64,000 nt of DNA from RUG11237 sp050874665 (GCA_050874665.1 JBNMLC010000006.1:85191-149190), one strand, 5' to 3'; positions 8,165 through 17,045 are shown, counted from the stretch's first letter. Notes: generated from the letters alone by a model not told the origin. A program made the numbers and translations.

Positions 8165-9547
8165 TTAAAATGCTCCCTTTCCTGTAAACACCTGCAATAT
8201 AGTCTGTAATATGATTTTAACATCAATGAAAATATCCCAGCAGTCAATATATTTGGTATCTAATTCTACAATTTCGTCAAAATCCGTAATAGTACTTCTT
8301 CCACTTACCTGCCACATTCCGGTAATCCCCGGTTTTATACTAATTCTCCTCCAATGTCTTCTTTCGTATTGCTCTACCTCATCAATTGTAGGTGGTCTGG
8401 TTCCCACCAATGACATGTCTCCAAATAACACATTGAAAAACTGTGGCAGCTCATCAATACTTGTTTTACGAATGAATTTTCCTACCTTTGTAATTCGTGG
8501 GTCATCCTTCATTTTAAACATAAAATTGCTTTCCATTTCATTCTGCTTCATCAGTTCCTGCTTCTTTTCTTCCGCATCAATACACATGCTTCGAAATTTG
8601 TACATATTAAAATATCTTCCATTCATACCAACACGTTTCTGTTTAAAAATAACCGGTCCTTTGGAATCCATTTTAATAGCAAGTGCCGTTGCAAGCATAA
8701 TCGGTGAAAACACAATGATTCCAACAAGTGAACCAATAATGTCAACAACTCGTTTGAACGCTCTTGCTCCCACATTTAATGACACCGTATGGTATGTAAT
8801 CACAGGATAAGTTCCGACACTGCTGACATAGCTCTGAGCTGCTCCGCCACTATATGCATTCATAATAATTCTTGCGGTAACACCCATCTCAACGCACATA
8901 TTAATATACGGCTGGACATCAATCAAATCACCATACTGCCGTTCCATAATATAAATCTGATCCACCGCATATTCATGAATAATATCTTCTAATTCCTGTA
9001 TATTTCCCAAATATCCTTCTGTTTCTTTTTCATCCAAAGAAACATAACCAATAATTAACACTTCTGTATTACTTTTTTCAAGAAAACGAATAAATTTTTC
9101 ATACCTTTCCTTATGTCCAATCAGTATTGTTCTGCGTTTTACCATATCTTTCTTTTTTAATATATAATGATCAAAAAAAGCACTGCATAATAATGCAACA
9201 TAGCAAAACGCCAAAAACATCAAATAAAATTTTCTATTAAATTGTCCTCTGTTTCCCCATACAAGAAGTGTGGAAACAACTGCAGTAGCAATCAAAAAAG
9301 ATTTTGAAACTCTTTTGAAAAAGCGGTCTGCATAAAAAAACGTCGTCGTATTATAAATTCTTTCGTTTTTTCCAGATAAGATATAAATTGCTAAAAAGGA
9401 TATAAAAACAAGAAAATATCCTTTCTTCATAACATCAATTCCTATTCCCGAAACAAGGGCGGCCATCCAAAATGCAATTGTAGCAAAAACAATATCACAG
9501 ACCATATACAACAAATTGGTATTTGCACTTCTATTAAATTTTCCCAT
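8165..9547 (-). CDS. Polyprenyl-phosphate glycosylphosphotransferase (WcaJ/PssY type)
   Basis: A 460-residue membrane enzyme of the family that moves a sugar-1-phosphate from a nucleotide sugar to undecaprenyl phosphate. About four N-terminal membrane helices (residues 10-130) precede a CoA-binding-like middle domain. The catalytic C-terminal domain carries RVVDIIGSLVGII, KFRSMCIDAEEKK, KVGKFIRKTSIDELPQ, GDMSLVGTRPP and KPGITGMWQVSGRS. I chose the ATG at 9547 because AAAGGA precedes it; an in-frame ATG eight codons earlier has none. Such genes normally begin capsule loci, yet here the gene lies 49 bases after a lasso ABC exporter and no other glycosyltransferase is near. It may tailor the peptide or be a passenger. 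Confidence 0.9.
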   Translation of the reverse strand: MGKFNRSANTNLLYMVCDIVFATIAFWMAALVSGIGIDVMKKGYFLVFISFLAIYILSGKNERIYNTTTFFYADRFFKRVSKSFLIATAVVSTLLVWGNRGQFNRKFYLMFLAFCYVALLCSAFFDHYILKKKDMVKRRTILIGHKERYEKFIRFLEKSNTEVLIIGYVSLDEKETEGYLGNIQELEDIIHEYAVDQIYIMERQYGDLIDVQPYINMCVEMGVTARIIMNAYSGGAAQSYVSSVGTYPVITYHTVSLNVGARAFKRVVDIIGSLVGIIVFSPIMLATALAIKMDSKGPVIFKQKRVGMNGRYFNMYKFRSMCIDAEEKKQELMKQNEMESNFMFKMKDDPRITKVGKFIRKTSIDELPQFFNVLFGDMSLVGTRPPTIDEVEQYERRHWRRISIKPGITGMWQVSGRSTITDFDEIVELDTKYIDCWDIFIDVKIILQTILQVFTGKGAF

Positions 9548-9596
9548 ATTCTTTTTCCTTTCTATTGCCATCGGCTATCATAGAATCGTATATATC

Positions 9597-11270
9597 TTAT
9601 ATAATTCTCTTATTTTCAATTTTAATTTCTCTGTCACAGTAATCTAAAACAGACCTTCTATGCGTGATTAAAAGGCACGTAGGTTTCGGTGTTAACTTAC
9701 GGATTCCTTCTAATACCTCTAACTCTGTTTTTTCATCCAATGATGAGGTTGCCTCATCTAATATTAAAAAAGGTGCTTTTTTTACAACAGCTCTTGCTAT
9801 CGCAATTCTTTGTGCCTGCCCCTCTGAAATCCCATAACCTTTTTCTCCAATAACCGTATTGATTCCTTCAGGCAGTTCCTGTACAAATTCATACGCAGCC
9901 GCAATCTTCAGTGCCTGTTCAACTTCCTCCTCGGTCGCCTCCTCATTTCCCATCAGCACATTGTCCTTAATCGTTCCACTAAACAATGTATTTCCCTGTG
10001 GAACATAGGACATAAAGTTCCTTGCACCTGCACTCGAAGTCACACATTCCCCCTCAGTATTGTAAAATTCAATTTCACCATTTTTGCCTTCTAAAAATGC
10101 CATCATTAATCGAATCAGTGTGGTTTTCCCAATTCCGGACTCTCCAATAATTGCAACAAATTCTCCCGCATTAATCTCAAGTGAAATATTTTCCAGAACA
10201 TTTTCCTTTTCTGTATAACCGAAAGTCAGTTCTTTTACTTTCACCCCAATGTCTTCTTCCTTCATTTTTTTGTATTCGTAATCTTCTTTTTCAATATTTT
10301 GCAACTCCATCACTCGCCCGGCAGAAGCAAAAACAGACACCACTTTGGGTATATACTCTGCCAACTGCATAATTGGCGACTGAATTCTCCCCACTAAAGT
10401 CAAAAACAATGCCATCGTACCGTAACTGATACTTCCATCTGCCACTTTGTAGGCCCCAAGTGACAAAGCTGCTATATAACCGATTTGAAAAGACATTGCC
10501 ATAATATTAGAACTTATAATACCCATATTGGCTTTTTTTCTCACCCAGAAAAAGCGTTCTTCCCTTAATCGAACTAATCTGTCAATAGAATGCTTTTCAT
10601 GGCAAAACGCCTTCACGATTAATAAATTACTGATACTTTCCTGTAAAAAAGAACGATATGCAGCTTCTGATTCCAATACCTTTACCTGCAGTCTTTTGAG
10701 TTTTCGTCCCAAAATGTAGCATGTCAATGCCGCAACCGGTGCAATGAGCAAGGATAAAACTGCCAGTGCCGGTTCGTAATAATACAATACAAAGAACATA
10801 ATCAATAATTCTATGATTAAACGAAATATATTAGGAATCGTATAAATAATACCATTTGAAATATTTCCAGCGTCACTTGTCATTCTTGTCATCATATCAC
10901 CTGAATGATATTTCTTTATATCCACCCAGGCTGATTCGATTATCTTTTGATACAGGTTTTTGCGGATTCCAAAGGAAAACTTTTCGTCCAAGACTACGGA
11001 AACGAATGATGCCACCGCCGAAAACAGCAAATTCACCACAATCATTATCATATAAACAACGATAGCCTTAACTACCAGATTTCCATTTGTCGCCGAATCA
11101 ATAATATTCTTTGATAGAATTGCCAATTCTGCTGATATTAGTGAACACATCACATTCACAACAAAAATCAGTAGAATCTGTGGCATATACGGAATAGAAT
11201 ACTTGGCAAGCCACTTAATGTATTCCGTCTGAATATTGTAGCTTTTCACTTTTTGTATTATCTTTTTCAT
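9597..11270 (-). CDS. ABC exporter, lasso peptide export/immunity (D protein)
   Basis: A 557-residue fused exporter with an N-terminal six-helix membrane domain (about residues 25-310) and a C-terminal ATPase. The Walker A motif is GESGIGKTT, the signature motif is a degenerate ISEGQAQR in place of LSGGQ, and the Walker B is FLILDEATSSLD, followed by the switch histidine in LLITHRR. In lasso loci this D protein pumps out the mature peptide and gives self-immunity. It starts 18 bases after the HprK-like gene with a GGAG site and is followed by the sugar transferase. No C39 peptidase domain is present, consistent with the separate B1/B2 protease. Confidence 0.92.
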   Translation of the reverse strand: MKKIIQKVKSYNIQTEYIKWLAKYSIPYMPQILLIFVVNVMCSLISAELAILSKNIIDSATNGNLVVKAIVVYMIMIVVNLLFSAVASFVSVVLDEKFSFGIRKNLYQKIIESAWVDIKKYHSGDMMTRMTSDAGNISNGIIYTIPNIFRLIIELLIMFFVLYYYEPALAVLSLLIAPVAALTCYILGRKLKRLQVKVLESEAAYRSFLQESISNLLIVKAFCHEKHSIDRLVRLREERFFWVRKKANMGIISSNIMAMSFQIGYIAALSLGAYKVADGSISYGTMALFLTLVGRIQSPIMQLAEYIPKVVSVFASAGRVMELQNIEKEDYEYKKMKEEDIGVKVKELTFGYTEKENVLENISLEINAGEFVAIIGESGIGKTTLIRLMMAFLEGKNGEIEFYNTEGECVTSSAGARNFMSYVPQGNTLFSGTIKDNVLMGNEEATEEEVEQALKIAAAYEFVQELPEGINTVIGEKGYGISEGQAQRIAIARAVVKKAPFLILDEATSSLDEKTELEVLEGIRKLTPKPTCLLITHRRSVLDYCDREIKIENKRII

Positions 11271-11288
11271 GCTTACTCCTGTTTCGAT

Positions 11289-12212
11289 TTACCCTAATAC
11301 ATCTTTCATCTTTTTCACCTGTTCCGACACTGTCATACCTTTTTGCGGTCTGAAAATCACATATATCTTCACTCTGTTTGCAATTTCAATGCATTTCTTA
11401 AAAACTTCCGCCGCCATTCCCCCTTCTTGGTATATCCGATATTGATACAGATTGTTGATTAAATATTTAATTTTTTCACTTCCATTAATTTCCTTGATTG
11501 TCACCTGCTCAACATCTTCCGGCTGAACAATAAAGATTGCCTGCAATTCCTTTTCTTCCATACAAAAACCGCTTTTTAAACGAACTGCGTATTTTTCCCT
11601 CCCCCCATCCGGTGGAAGTAATATTAGCTCTGCATCTGTTTGTTCGAAATCTTTCATGGCATCTAAGCATATTTTTTGTTGAGGATAAGCCCCCTGGGCA
11701 TAAACCTTTTGTTCCTTTAAAAGTAATGCAACGGTATCATCTGCCATAAAAACGCCACCATTTTTAAGCAGCTCCTTTGCTAATGTTGACTTACCTGCCC
11801 CACTGACTCCACTCACAATGATTGCTTTATTCTCCAACATAATTCCGCTTCCATGCATTGCAACTTCCCCACGTTGTATTAAAATATTCGGCAGAACTGC
11901 ACACAAAAATATCTGGTTCATTTCTAGTGGATTATAAGTGTCCTTTAATTCATAAGTAACTTTTCTTCCATTTTCAAGTAAACAACACCCCTGTCCTTTC
12001 GCACGAATCCATCCCCATCTTGGTTCAATCCGATAGACATATCCCCCGGAATATTTGTCATCCAATTCCATTTCTGTCGTTATTTTTTCGTCCAGTTTTC
12101 CCTCCTGAATTTCAACGTCCACTTGTTCCTGAGGAATTTCCGGAATTTCTAATGCTTCTTCCAATAAATAATCTGTCTTTATATGTAACCCGTATATTTT
12201 ATAATAATACAT
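11289..12212 (-). CDS. HprK-like lasso peptide tailoring kinase
   Basis: A 307-residue P-loop kinase related to HPr kinase. Visible motifs are AMHGSGI near residue 120, the Walker A GVSGAGKST (135-143), MADDTVAL (156-163), and GAYPQQK (174-180). It lacks the N-terminal HPr-kinase domain and is not next to ptsH, so it is not the carbon-control enzyme. In the paeninodin family, HprK-like proteins next to the precursor phosphorylate the hydroxyl of a C-terminal serine of the lasso precursor. The precursor here does end in Ser (TSTNS). The gene lies downstream of the precursor past a terminator-like hairpin, with an AGGAGG site. The kinase fold is clear; the substrate is inferred. Confidence 0.87.
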   Translation of the reverse strand: MYYYKIYGLHIKTDYLLEEALEIPEIPQEQVDVEIQEGKLDEKITTEMELDDKYSGGYVYRIEPRWGWIRAKGQGCCLLENGRKVTYELKDTYNPLEMNQIFLCAVLPNILIQRGEVAMHGSGIMLENKAIIVSGVSGAGKSTLAKELLKNGGVFMADDTVALLLKEQKVYAQGAYPQQKICLDAMKDFEQTDAELILLPPDGGREKYAVRLKSGFCMEEKELQAIFIVQPEDVEQVTIKEINGSEKIKYLINNLYQYRIYQEGGMAAEVFKKCIEIANRVKIYVIFRPQKGMTVSEQVKKMKDVLG

Positions 12213-12360
12213 TCCTACCTCCTATACTTATAATACAGTATATCATATTTTTCTTTTCAAGTTAATCTTTTTTCGTATTTTTTTTCATGTTCCCTTTTCA
12301 TGTGTTACATTTTTATAACATTTATTTTTAATCACAGAAGTTCTTTCCGTATTTGTACAG

Positions 12361-12404
12361 TAAAAAAGCTTACTTTTTACAGTTTTCACTATAAAAAGTA
12401 AGCT
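12361..12404 (-). terminator. Terminator/attenuator between precursor and tailoring genes
   Basis: On the minus strand AGCTTACTTTTTA pairs with TAAAAAGTAAGCT around a short loop and is followed by TTTTTT, 17 bases after the precursor stop. Partial termination here would make much more precursor mRNA than kinase and exporter mRNA, a usual RiPP operon design. Confidence 0.8.
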
Positions 12405-12420
12405 CCTCTAATAATTTTAC

Positions 12421-12579
12421 TTATGAATTTGTAGATGTTGCTCCACCTGGCTGCCACCATTTTTCTGTCTGATCATCATAAATCCATTCGCCATCTGGTC
12501 TTCCAGTAAATTCTTTTCCACCTGCTGTTTCTTTAATTTCTAACGCTTCCATTTCTGCATTTAACCATTCTCTTTTCAT
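12421..12579 (-). CDS. Lasso peptide precursor (A protein), 52 residues
   Basis: A short ORF that I translated by hand, with an AAAGGTGG ribosome site nine bases before ATG. The leader begins MKREWLNAEM and continues EALEIKETAGG. It shows the Trp5 and Leu/Ile spacing, the Thr18 and the Gly expected of paeninodin-type leaders. A core starting at Gly20 or Gly21 reads GKEFTGRPD, then about 23 residues ending WWQPGGATSTNS. Gly21 to Asp29 would close a nine-residue ring; with Gly20 the ring would be ten. The last residue is Ser, the likely target of the adjacent kinase. It lies between the C cyclase and the kinase gene. The lasso assignment rests mainly on the flanking C, K, D, B1 and B2 genes; the mature structure is inferred. 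Confidence 0.85.
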   Translation of the reverse strand: MKREWLNAEMEALEIKETAGGKEFTGRPDGEWIYDDQTEKWWQPGGATSTNS

Positions 12580-12617
12580 GTTTAAATCCACCTTTCAATT
12601 ATTTATTTGATGATATT

Positions 12618-12646
12618 ATCATACTTTATCATTTATATTTTTACAA
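12618..12646 (-). promoter_or_regulatory. Likely promoter of the lasso precursor
   Basis: On the minus strand TTGTAA and TATGAT are separated by 17 bases, within the 95-base gap between the cyclase stop and the precursor start. This would give a leader of about 30 bases and allow strong precursor-only transcription. Confidence 0.5.
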
Positions 12647-12674
12647 GTTTTCTAACAATTTTGTAAGTTTTTTG

Positions 12675-14573
12675 TTACATCTCTTTGATACTTTCCAAAA
12701 CCATCGCTGTATAAAAGAGTCTAATGAAATCAAAATTTTCCTGTTCCAAAATATTTTCGCCCAATTTCTTTAAATCCCGCCTCGCTGCTTTTGTGTCCAC
12801 AAATGTGCTGTGCTCGTTCTGTTCAAACACAGTATCCATTTCTTTATACACGGTATCCCAGTTTTGTTTTACTTTCCAAAGCATATCCGCACTTTGACAT
12901 CCATATTGCTCCACTTTAATAACATGGTCCGGTACAATTCCTTCAAAGTATTCCCTTACTAATCTCCTTGTCACTCCACGGTAACAGTACTGTTGCATCG
13001 GAAGACTCATACAAAATTCAATTACCCTTTTATCCATACAGGGATCTCGGAATAATACTCCTGTCATTAGAGATTCTTTTGTTTTAATTTCTCCTTTATG
13101 ACTACATTGAATACGATCCAGCATGACGTCCCTGTTCGTTTCTATATCCATTCTTTTAACGTCACGTTTCTGATTAATTTTCAAAATTCTTTCTTCCACA
13201 TTAAATTCTTTTATCTTTTCCGGCTTCAAATATGACTTTCCTAAAACAGAACGCTCTTTTCTATTTGACGAAAAATAATAATCCTTAGCCATGTCAAACA
13301 TGACTTTTATCCTCTGTTTCTTTCCCCAATGATACTTTTCACCAAAACAGTTGATTTCTTTGATATAACTTATGATTTTTTTTTGCCATAAAAGTGTATC
13401 AAGATATGTTACCGGATTTCCATACGATATTGTCACATTACCATAACCACCCTCTAATACAATTTTAATTCCTAATTTTTCTGCTTCCTGTAATCCTTGA
13501 ATCAACCATTGTAAATTTTGGGGAGATTTATATGGGATTTCCAATCCTTTTTTTATCTGATAATGTGCACTCCAGGAGTCCTCCTTTTTCAATTCTATCA
13601 AATGATTCTCCACATTCTCTAAGAACTCCCCTGTCTTTTTTGCACTATCACTTTCATCTGTCACATTATATGCACTCATAGTAGAGTGATAAGCTTTATT
13701 TGGTACCGAAGTAAAGGCATGTAAAATTTCCCCTCTCTTTTTCAGTTCTGGTGCCGCAAAGCAGGCAATAGATGAGGAATCCAATCCTCCACTTAACATC
13801 ATTCCTGTTTTATCAGCACGCAACAGACAGCGGACAGCTTCTCCAAAAATTTCTATTAACTTTTTCTTGTATTCTTCATCTGATTCTAATTTCAATACCT
13901 TTGGTTTTGGATTCCAATAACATTGCTTTTCTATACCGCTTTTCTTTACGGTAAGCAAATGAGCCGGCTCTACCTTGTAAATTCCCTGGTACATGGTTTC
14001 TGTACACTCCGTAATTCCGACCAGACTATCCAACGCTAAAAAGTCAGCTACCCATCTTTCGTTAAGTTTCCGTTCCTCCTTTGGTTTCCATAATGCTTCT
14101 ATCACAGATGAAAAATAAAAGATTCCATCTATATATCTATAATATAGGCATCTTGTCCCTGTGGCATCAGATACCACTGAAATCGTTTGTTTGTTTCCAT
14201 CATAAATTAGAAAGACATAAGACCCAAACAACCGATTCAAACAGTCTTTCCCATATTTCTGATACATTCTCCATACAATTTCTCCGTCCGGAATTGCCTG
14301 TTCTTCCACGATATCTAACTCTTTACACAATTCCTTTCGATTGTCTAAAACAACATCCGCCACGAAAAAACAATTATTATCCACAATCGGCATTTTTTCT
14401 AACTTGCTTTCCCTTGTAAAATATTGAATCCCGCAGCCTGCCAGCACATTTTTCTCCAAAACCTCTTCTATTCTGTCAATTTTATATCCTGCATAGGCCT
14501 GCCTCATTCTATCTTTTGTTTCCTTTGAAATTTCTCCATTTTCGAGTGAAATTGCACCCCATATTGCCGACAT
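12675..14573 (-). CDS. Lasso cyclase, asparagine-synthetase homolog (C protein)
   Basis: A 632-residue AsnB-like protein. In lasso biosynthesis it adenylates an Asp/Glu side chain of the core and lets the new N-terminus attack to close the macrolactam. The N-terminal half resembles a glutamine amidotransferase but begins MSAIWGAIS: the Cys2 nucleophile of true AsnB is missing, as is usual for lasso cyclases. The ATP pyrophosphatase motif SGGLDSSS is at residues 261-268, and a further synthetase segment FRDPCMDKRVIEFC is near the C-terminus. Length fits the family. The start has GGAG. It lies directly before the precursor, with a terminator (14655-14694) separating it from the upstream transglutaminase-like gene. 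Confidence 0.93.
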   Translation of the reverse strand: MSAIWGAISLENGEISKETKDRMRQAYAGYKIDRIEEVLEKNVLAGCGIQYFTRESKLEKMPIVDNNCFFVADVVLDNRKELCKELDIVEEQAIPDGEIVWRMYQKYGKDCLNRLFGSYVFLIYDGNKQTISVVSDATGTRCLYYRYIDGIFYFSSVIEALWKPKEERKLNERWVADFLALDSLVGITECTETMYQGIYKVEPAHLLTVKKSGIEKQCYWNPKPKVLKLESDEEYKKKLIEIFGEAVRCLLRADKTGMMLSGGLDSSSIACFAAPELKKRGEILHAFTSVPNKAYHSTMSAYNVTDESDSAKKTGEFLENVENHLIELKKEDSWSAHYQIKKGLEIPYKSPQNLQWLIQGLQEAEKLGIKIVLEGGYGNVTISYGNPVTYLDTLLWQKKIISYIKEINCFGEKYHWGKKQRIKVMFDMAKDYYFSSNRKERSVLGKSYLKPEKIKEFNVEERILKINQKRDVKRMDIETNRDVMLDRIQCSHKGEIKTKESLMTGVLFRDPCMDKRVIEFCMSLPMQQYCYRGVTRRLVREYFEGIVPDHVIKVEQYGCQSADMLWKVKQNWDTVYKEMDTVFEQNEHSTFVDTKAARRDLKKLGENILEQENFDFIRLFYTAMVLESIKEM

Positions 14574-14654
14574 TATTATCTCCTTCCGCTATAAAAAATG
14601 TTTAATTACTCATCTTCCTCCATTTTATTATACCTGTTTTCTGTATAAAGGCAA

Positions 14655-14694
14655 GAAAAAGAGCATTTCTTCGCTCTCGCTTTCGAAATGCTCT
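14655..14694 (-). terminator. Terminator after the transglutaminase-like surface protein
   Basis: On the minus strand AGAGCATTTC pairs with GAAATGCTCT around a 15-base loop and is followed by TTTTTC, 24 bases after the stop of the exported protein. It insulates that gene from the lasso cyclase. Confidence 0.82.
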
Positions 14695-14717
14695 CCCTCT
14701 CATCTTTTCATTACGCC

Positions 14718-16751
14718 CTAATTCTGTTCCATAACTCCATCCACATGCCAGCCGTCACCTTCATGTTTTATCACATACCATTTCAGTTGCCAGCCTTCCG
14801 GCACTTCTACGGTTGGTGCTTTTATAATATTGTCCAATATCAGTTCGTCATTATCAGCTACCGTTTCAGCCACGATCTCTCCTGTTCCCGCATAAGTATA
14901 ACAGGATGCTGCATATCCCTTCGTTCCTTCCGGTCGCTCCACTCCTAACTTTAAGATATAAAATTTTGCCTTTACCGTTTCTTTTTTAATTTCCGTTGGT
15001 TCTAGTGTTGCTGTTGGTATCGCTGTTGGTTCCGGTGTTGCTGTTGGTGTTGCTGTTGGTGTCGCTGTCACTTTCGGTGTCGCAGGTGTCAGCTCTGTTT
15101 CTTCAAGTTCCATAATTCCGTCTACATGCCAACCATCTCTTTCGCTTTTGATTACATACCAATATAAACTCCAGCCTTCTGGAACCTGCACCTGTGGTGC
15201 CTTTCTAATATTGTTCGCGATAAGTTCTTTATCATCCACTATTGTTTCAGGCACTACTTCACCTTCTCCCGCATAAGTATAACAAGATGCTGAATATCCT
15301 TTCGTTCCTTCTGGTCGTTCCACCCCTGACTTTAATATATAAAATTTTGCTTTTACCGTTTCTTTTGGTATTGCTGTTGGTTCTGGTGTTGCCGTTGGTT
15401 CCGGTGTTGCTGTCGGTTCCGGCGTTGCCGTTGGTTCTGGTGTTGCTGTTGCTGTTGGTTCTAGTGTTGCCGTTGGCTCTGGTGTTGCTGTCGGTTCTGG
15501 TGTTGCTGTCGGTTCCGGTGTTGACGTTGGCTCTGGTGTTGCCGTTGGCTCCGGCGTTGCTGTCGGTTCCGGTGTTGACGTTGGCTCTGGTGTTGCTGTC
15601 GGCTCTGGTGTTGCCGTTGGCTCCGGTGTTGCTGTTGCTGTCGGCTCTGGCGTTGCTGTTGGTTCTGGTGTTGCCGTTGGTTCCGGTGTTGCTGTCGGCT
15701 CTGGTGTTGCTGTTGGCTCCGGTGTCATTTCAGAACCAGGAGACATACTTTCACCGACCTGGGCCACATATTGCTTTCCGTTTTCAGAGTATACCAGGCG
15801 TCCCTCTTGTATGGATTCCATTTTCAAATTATCTCCGCAGACAACCATTTGATAAGAGTCCCCTTCAATATCATTTTTTACAATGGAACCATTTTTCTCA
15901 TAATACCAGTATCCCTCGTCATATAACATATCCCCTGAAATATCATGTACATACCAGTCTGTATATTTTTCGGAGCTTGATATATCTCCATACCACCCTG
16001 TATGTGCATTTTTAGAAGCATTTCTAAATTCATTATCATTTCTCATGAAAAATTCATGAGAAGTTTCTACTCCCGGCTTCAAGGCTCTGGTATCGTCCCA
16101 TGTAGGATCGAGGTGATACCATTCTCCCTCTAATTTAGCCACAACCCATGCATGAGAAGGTGTGTTTACTATTTTACACTCAATGCCTTCCTCTTGCAGC
16201 AATAAAATCACCGCTTCCGCATAACCGTTGCAAACTCCGTATCCTAATCCCAATGGCCCCCCAGCCACCCAGGAAAACGTTCCCTTCTTGTATACCGTAT
16301 GCTTTACAACATAATCATGTATATACAAAGCTTTTTCTATTTCATTCATATCATCATTTAAGGCATTTTTTACTTCCTCAATAGATTGCAACATATTCGC
16401 ATATCGTTCTTGAAATCCCTTGTCACTATTAATCAGCCAAAATGTATTCATATATATTCCATCTCTTGTAGAATTTGTAGTCTGATTAGCATAACATTTG
16501 TAAGCAATTTTCGCCTCATTCTCCATCACTTCCTGACAGGCATCATAGTACTCACTCCAAGTCAGATTATACCCTCTAATATTGTGTACTTCTCCATCTC
16601 CAGTGAGTAGCATATTGGCAAATTCCTTTCGAAATGCCTCAGTGTTTCCAGCCGCCTGTGTCATAAATGCTGGTACACCACTTGTCAGCACCACCCCCGT
16701 CAGTACTGCACCTGTCACCTTTGTTAAAACTTTTTTGCTTTTTTGCCCCAT
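14718..16751 (-). CDS. Exported transglutaminase-like protein with PTATPE linker
   Basis: A 677-residue secreted protein. Residues 1-34 form a signal peptide. A transglutaminase-core domain holds the triad Cys174 (GYGVCNGYAEA), His200 (PSHAWVV) and Asp215 (YHLDPTWDD), so it could act as a peptidase or cross-linking enzyme at the surface. A low-complexity PTATPE linker (about residues 342-461) leads to two copies of an unnamed module of about 85 residues (YILKSGVERPEGTKGY to GWHVDG), separated by a second short PT-rich linker. No LPxTG sorting motif is seen. The start follows AGGAGG. It sits inside the lasso locus but has its own c-di-GMP riboswitch and terminator, so it is probably an independent surface or adhesion gene. 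Confidence 0.85.
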   Translation of the reverse strand: MGQKSKKVLTKVTGAVLTGVVLTSGVPAFMTQAAGNTEAFRKEFANMLLTGDGEVHNIRGYNLTWSEYYDACQEVMENEAKIAYKCYANQTTNSTRDGIYMNTFWLINSDKGFQERYANMLQSIEEVKNALNDDMNEIEKALYIHDYVVKHTVYKKGTFSWVAGGPLGLGYGVCNGYAEAVILLLQEEGIECKIVNTPSHAWVVAKLEGEWYHLDPTWDDTRALKPGVETSHEFFMRNDNEFRNASKNAHTGWYGDISSSEKYTDWYVHDISGDMLYDEGYWYYEKNGSIVKNDIEGDSYQMVVCGDNLKMESIQEGRLVYSENGKQYVAQVGESMSPGSEMTPEPTATPEPTATPEPTATPEPTATPEPTATATPEPTATPEPTATPEPTSTPEPTATPEPTATPEPTSTPEPTATPEPTATPEPTATLEPTATATPEPTATPEPTATPEPTATPEPTAIPKETVKAKFYILKSGVERPEGTKGYSASCYTYAGEGEVVPETIVDDKELIANNIRKAPQVQVPEGWSLYWYVIKSERDGWHVDGIMELEETELTPATPKVTATPTATPTATPEPTAIPTATLEPTEIKKETVKAKFYILKLGVERPEGTKGYAASCYTYAGTGEIVAETVADNDELILDNIIKAPTVEVPEGWQLKWYVIKHEGDGWHVDGVMEQN
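15369..15727 (-). repeat. 18-bp coding tandem repeat (PTATPE units)
   Basis: About 20 degenerate copies of an 18-base unit encoding Pro-Thr-Ala-Thr-Pro-Glu, with PTSTPE and PTATA variants. It forms the linker of the transglutaminase-like protein and is a likely site of length variation by slippage. A shorter related tract lies at about 14990-15080. Confidence 0.9.
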
Positions 16752-16865
16752 ACTGAATCCTCCTGTCCTATTACTAATAGCTTATTCCATTGTTTTTCCT
16801 TTGGTACAACTTTCCTAGCATTTTGATTTGTACTTCGTCTGGACTTCTGGCAGGATTACCTTAAT

Positions 16866-16893
16866 GAAAAAGAATCCTGCTTTGCAAGATTCT
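16866..16893 (-). terminator. Terminator before the transglutaminase-like gene, part of the riboswitch platform
   Basis: On the minus strand AGAATCTTGC pairs with GCAGGATTCT (one mismatch) around AAA and is followed by TTTTTC. It lies between the c-di-GMP aptamer and the gene start, so it could be one of the switchable terminators. Confidence 0.6.
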
Positions 16894-16906
16894 CCGCCTG
16901 CGGCGG

Positions 16907-16920
16907 GTCGCTTCAGCGAC
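16907..16920. repeat. Perfect short inverted repeat
   Basis: GTCGCT and AGCGAC flank a TC centre inside a GC-rich patch (16893-16960) that stands out from the AT-rich surroundings. It is probably part of a folded leader RNA of the downstream gene. Confidence 0.5.
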
Positions 16921-16960
16921 ATAATTCCACTCCGCCGCAGTGCGATCCTGCCCGGAGGGC

Positions 16961-17007
16961 TTTTTATATAATAGGGAATTTCAACGAAATTTCCTATTAT
17001 ATAAAAA
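16961..17007. repeat. Near-perfect 22-bp inverted repeat
   Basis: Two 22-base arms beginning TTTTTATATAATAGG match at 21 of 22 positions around a three-base AAC centre. Neither side has a proper U-tract after the stem, so it is not a simple terminator. It lies between the c-di-GMP aptamer and the transglutaminase-like gene and may be a leader hairpin or the remains of a small mobile repeat. Confidence 0.75.
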
Positions 17008-17045
17008 AATTGCCGCCTTAGTTACTATCGCAATAGCAAACAAAA

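Noticed and set aside
8020..8247. 75-codon minus-strand ORF overlapping the sugar transferase end
   Set aside because: No ribosome site, overlaps the well-supported transferase in another frame, and has no recognisable motif.
15369..15727. Direct repeats that might suggest a CRISPR array
   Set aside because: The units are contiguous 18-base codon repeats with no spacers and they encode protein.
15242..16015. 257-codon plus-strand ORF of repeated Leu/Val/Pro
   Set aside because: Mirror image of the PTATPE repeats of the minus-strand surface gene; the repeats keep all frames open.
16952..17010. Rho-independent terminator at the 22-base inverted repeat
   Set aside because: The stem is AT-rich, with no U-run following on either strand, so it was listed as an inverted repeat.
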